From assembly GCA_016286035.1 (NCBI GenBank), contig JAEERY010000087.1, forward strand, positions 21,575-85,574: a stretch of DNA of 64,000 bases, given 5' to 3'. Below the pieces are notes generated by a model that searched no databases, had not been told where the DNA came from, and saw only the letters and a list, made by a program, of their open reading frames with translations. How positions within the stretch are numbered: position 1 is the stretch's first letter; each line of letters begins with the position of its first letter. The translations under genes and the position numbers were made by a program. Of this stretch, positions 62,834-64,000 are shown one piece after another. This DNA is from Lachnospiraceae bacterium. GTDB taxonomy: Bacteria; Bacillota; Clostridia; Lachnospirales; Lachnospiraceae.

Positions 62834-64000
62834 ATGATTCAGAATAAAATGAAAAGTTTTGTAATATGTATATTATCCTCATTGATTATATTTATATCAT
62901 TTTGCATTCCATCGTATGCGAACGAGGTAAGACAGTATTCATTTGATATGCAATATGGTCAGACCGATGCTAGAAGCATGCTAAATATGATTAATTCATT
63001 TAGAACCGGTACTGATGCATGGGCATGGAATGAAAGCAACTCAGAGAAAGTATACTATAACGGACTTGAACAGTTACAATATGATTATGGTCTAGAAAGA
63101 GTTGCTATGCAAAGGGCTGCAGAGATCGCACTGTCTTTTGATCATCAAAGACCGGATGGAACTAGTTGCTTTTCTGCCTATAGTGTTAGCGGATCTATTG
63201 GTGAGAATATAGCCGCAGGTTATAGGTCTGTTGACAGCGTCTTTATTGGATGGCGTGAAGATAACGATTCGTATTCTGGTCAGGGACATCGTAGAAATAT
63301 GCTTGGAAGGAATTTTAAGTATATAGGAATAGGACATGTGTATTATAATGGTTATGATTATTGGGTACAAGAATTTAACTCACGTCCTACATCTCTAACA
63401 TATACTGATCCCCAAAATTCCAGTCAGAAGGTTGATATAAATATATTGGATTCAAAGAAAACCAGTATAGAAATTGTTGTTGATGGTACTGCACAGAATT
63501 CTAATGATGTAAGAGAATGGTTTTTTGATGTAAATCACAGATGGAAGTATTCGAAGGGAGCGTTGTGGGATACGGAGGCTCCCGATTCTGGCGGTCATTT
63601 GGTATATGAATGCTTTAAGCTTTCAAACACATGGCCTAATAGATATATAGATGTGCCTAGTTATTATACAAATGTTACTTTTTCTTCAGATAACGAAAAT
63701 ATAATATCAGTAGATACTGAACAAGGCTATCTTAATCCTATTGCTGCAGGTACTACAATGATAACAATGAATGTAGGTGGTTCTGAACGCAGGATTAAGG
63801 CAACGATTAATGGAAATCCTATTGAAATAATCAAGCAGCCAAAGGATCTGACATATGTTGCAAACACAACGCCGGAAGTTAGCGTGACAGCGACAGGGGA
63901 AGGACTGACATATCAGTGGCAGTATAAGTTCCCGAACCAGCAGAACTGGACGAACTGGAGCAATGCGACGAACGCGACACTGGGAAAGAACTTTGAGCCC
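62834..64000 (+). CDS. Secreted CAP-domain (SCP/PR-1) protein with C-terminal Ig module (3' end outside window)
   Basis: 389 residues visible from ATG 62834 (RBS AAGAGG). Sec signal peptide (about 1-31, ending PSYAN). CAP domain (about 45-185): VAMQRAAEIALSFDHQRPDG, GENIAAG, FIGWREDNDSYSGQGHRRNM and YIGIGHVYYNGYDYWVQ, with the cavity histidines and glutamates present. A beta-rich region (about 190-335) ends in a Big2-like strand (SVDTEQGYLNPIAAGTTMITM), then an Ig module whose DNA matches the neighbouring gene. CAP proteins are secreted and may bind sterols or act in the envelope; the role here is unknown. Confidence 0.88.
   Translation, partial: MIQNKMKSFVICILSSLIIFISFCIPSYANEVRQYSFDMQYGQTDARSMLNMINSFRTGTDAWAWNESNSEKVYYNGLEQLQYDYGLERVAMQRAAEIALSFDHQRPDGTSCFSAYSVSGSIGENIAAGYRSVDSVFIGWREDNDSYSGQGHRRNMLGRNFKYIGIGHVYYNGYDYWVQEFNSRPTSLTYTDPQNSSQKVDINILDSKKTSIEIVVDGTAQNSNDVREWFFDVNHRWKYSKGALWDTEAPDSGGHLVYECFKLSNTWPNRYIDVPSYYTNVTFSSDNENIISVDTEQGYLNPIAAGTTMITMNVGGSERRIKATINGNPIEIIKQPKDLTYVANTTPEVSVTATGEGLTYQWQYKFPNQQNWTNWSNATNATLGKNFEP
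63864..64000 (+). repeat. Ig-module DNA repeat, copy 3 (in the next gene, cut by window end)
   Basis: Over 137 visible bases it follows copies 1 and 2 with scattered third-position changes, in a different gene about 5 kb downstream. This suggests exchange of a module between the two secreted-protein genes. Confidence 0.88.

Noticed and set aside
1..64000. tRNA or rRNA genes, replication origin, intact insertion sequence or prophage
   Set aside because: Intergenic regions were read for tRNA-like cloverleafs, DnaA-box clusters and transposases; none was seen beyond the integrase-like fragment at 32186.

Overview
The window looks like a chromosomal segment of a low-to-moderate GC Gram-positive anaerobe of the Lachnospiraceae, most like Butyrivibrio or Pseudobutyrivibrio. 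This rests on strong AGA (Arg) and ATA (Ile) codon use, AGGAGG-type ribosome binding sites, extended -10 promoters, intracellular GH5 and GH43 glycosidases, a 1408-residue fused 2-hydroxyacyl-CoA dehydratase activase, and surface proteins with Listeria-Bacteroides (Flg_new) repeats. The genus is inference from gene content, not from a marker gene alignment.

Layout. 1-6.4 kb: the start of a transmembrane chemoreceptor (minus strand, cut by the window edge), a YitT-type membrane protein, a stand-alone AroQ chorismate mutase, a DUF58 protein coupled to a membrane protein with ten 11-residue helical repeats, a cytoplasmic GH5 glucanase and a small unknown protein. 6.4-10.7 kb: the giant activase/dehydratase-like protein (minus strand). 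10.9-17.6 kb: the housekeeping operon dgt-dnaG-rpoD-trmK, then a TGS-domain nucleoside kinase and the RNase P RNA gene rnpB. 17.6-21.7 kb: two CobW-type metal-handling GTPases (one with an in-frame 3 x 45-bp His/Asp repeat), a CmpB-type membrane protein and a lipid kinase. 21.8-31.7 kb: a soluble PAS chemoreceptor, an AT-rich DUF2806-like gene, a heterodimeric ABC exporter, a degenerate-GGDEF/EAL protein and a DegT-type sugar aminotransferase with its own promoter. 31.8-32.4 kb: a gene graveyard with frameshifted remnants. 32.4-35.3 kb: a GH43 glycosidase and two envelope or secreted proteins.

35.5-58.1 kb is an exopolysaccharide/capsule locus. A regulatory and assembly block (CpsB phosphatase, CpsC co-polymerase, CpsD tyrosine kinase, a sortase-like lipoprotein lacking the catalytic residues, LCP ligase, two polyprenyl-phosphate sugar transferases) uses the host-like codon style. 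From about 42.7 kb the DNA is visibly more AT-rich and carries the variable block: Alg14/Alg13-like glycosyltransferase pair, CDP-glycerol-type phosphotransferase, pyruvyltransferase, class V aminotransferase, three glycosyltransferases, Wzy polymerase, UDP-galactopyranose mutase, Wzx flippase, a MenD-like thiamine-diphosphate enzyme and a TagD-like cytidylyltransferase fused to a Gfo/Idh oxidoreductase. The expected product is a Wzx/Wzy-assembled heteropolysaccharide containing galactofuranose, pyruvate ketals and a phosphodiester- or CDP-linked substituent. The TPP enzyme, class V aminotransferase and cytidylyltransferase-oxidoreductase fusion may form an undescribed route to an unusual CDP-activated building block.

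58.3-64 kb: a 1463-residue secreted repeat protein, then a CAP-domain secreted protein (cut by the window end) that ends in an Ig-like module nearly identical at DNA level to two modules of its neighbour.

All functional calls come from reading the sequence and family knowledge; no database search was run.
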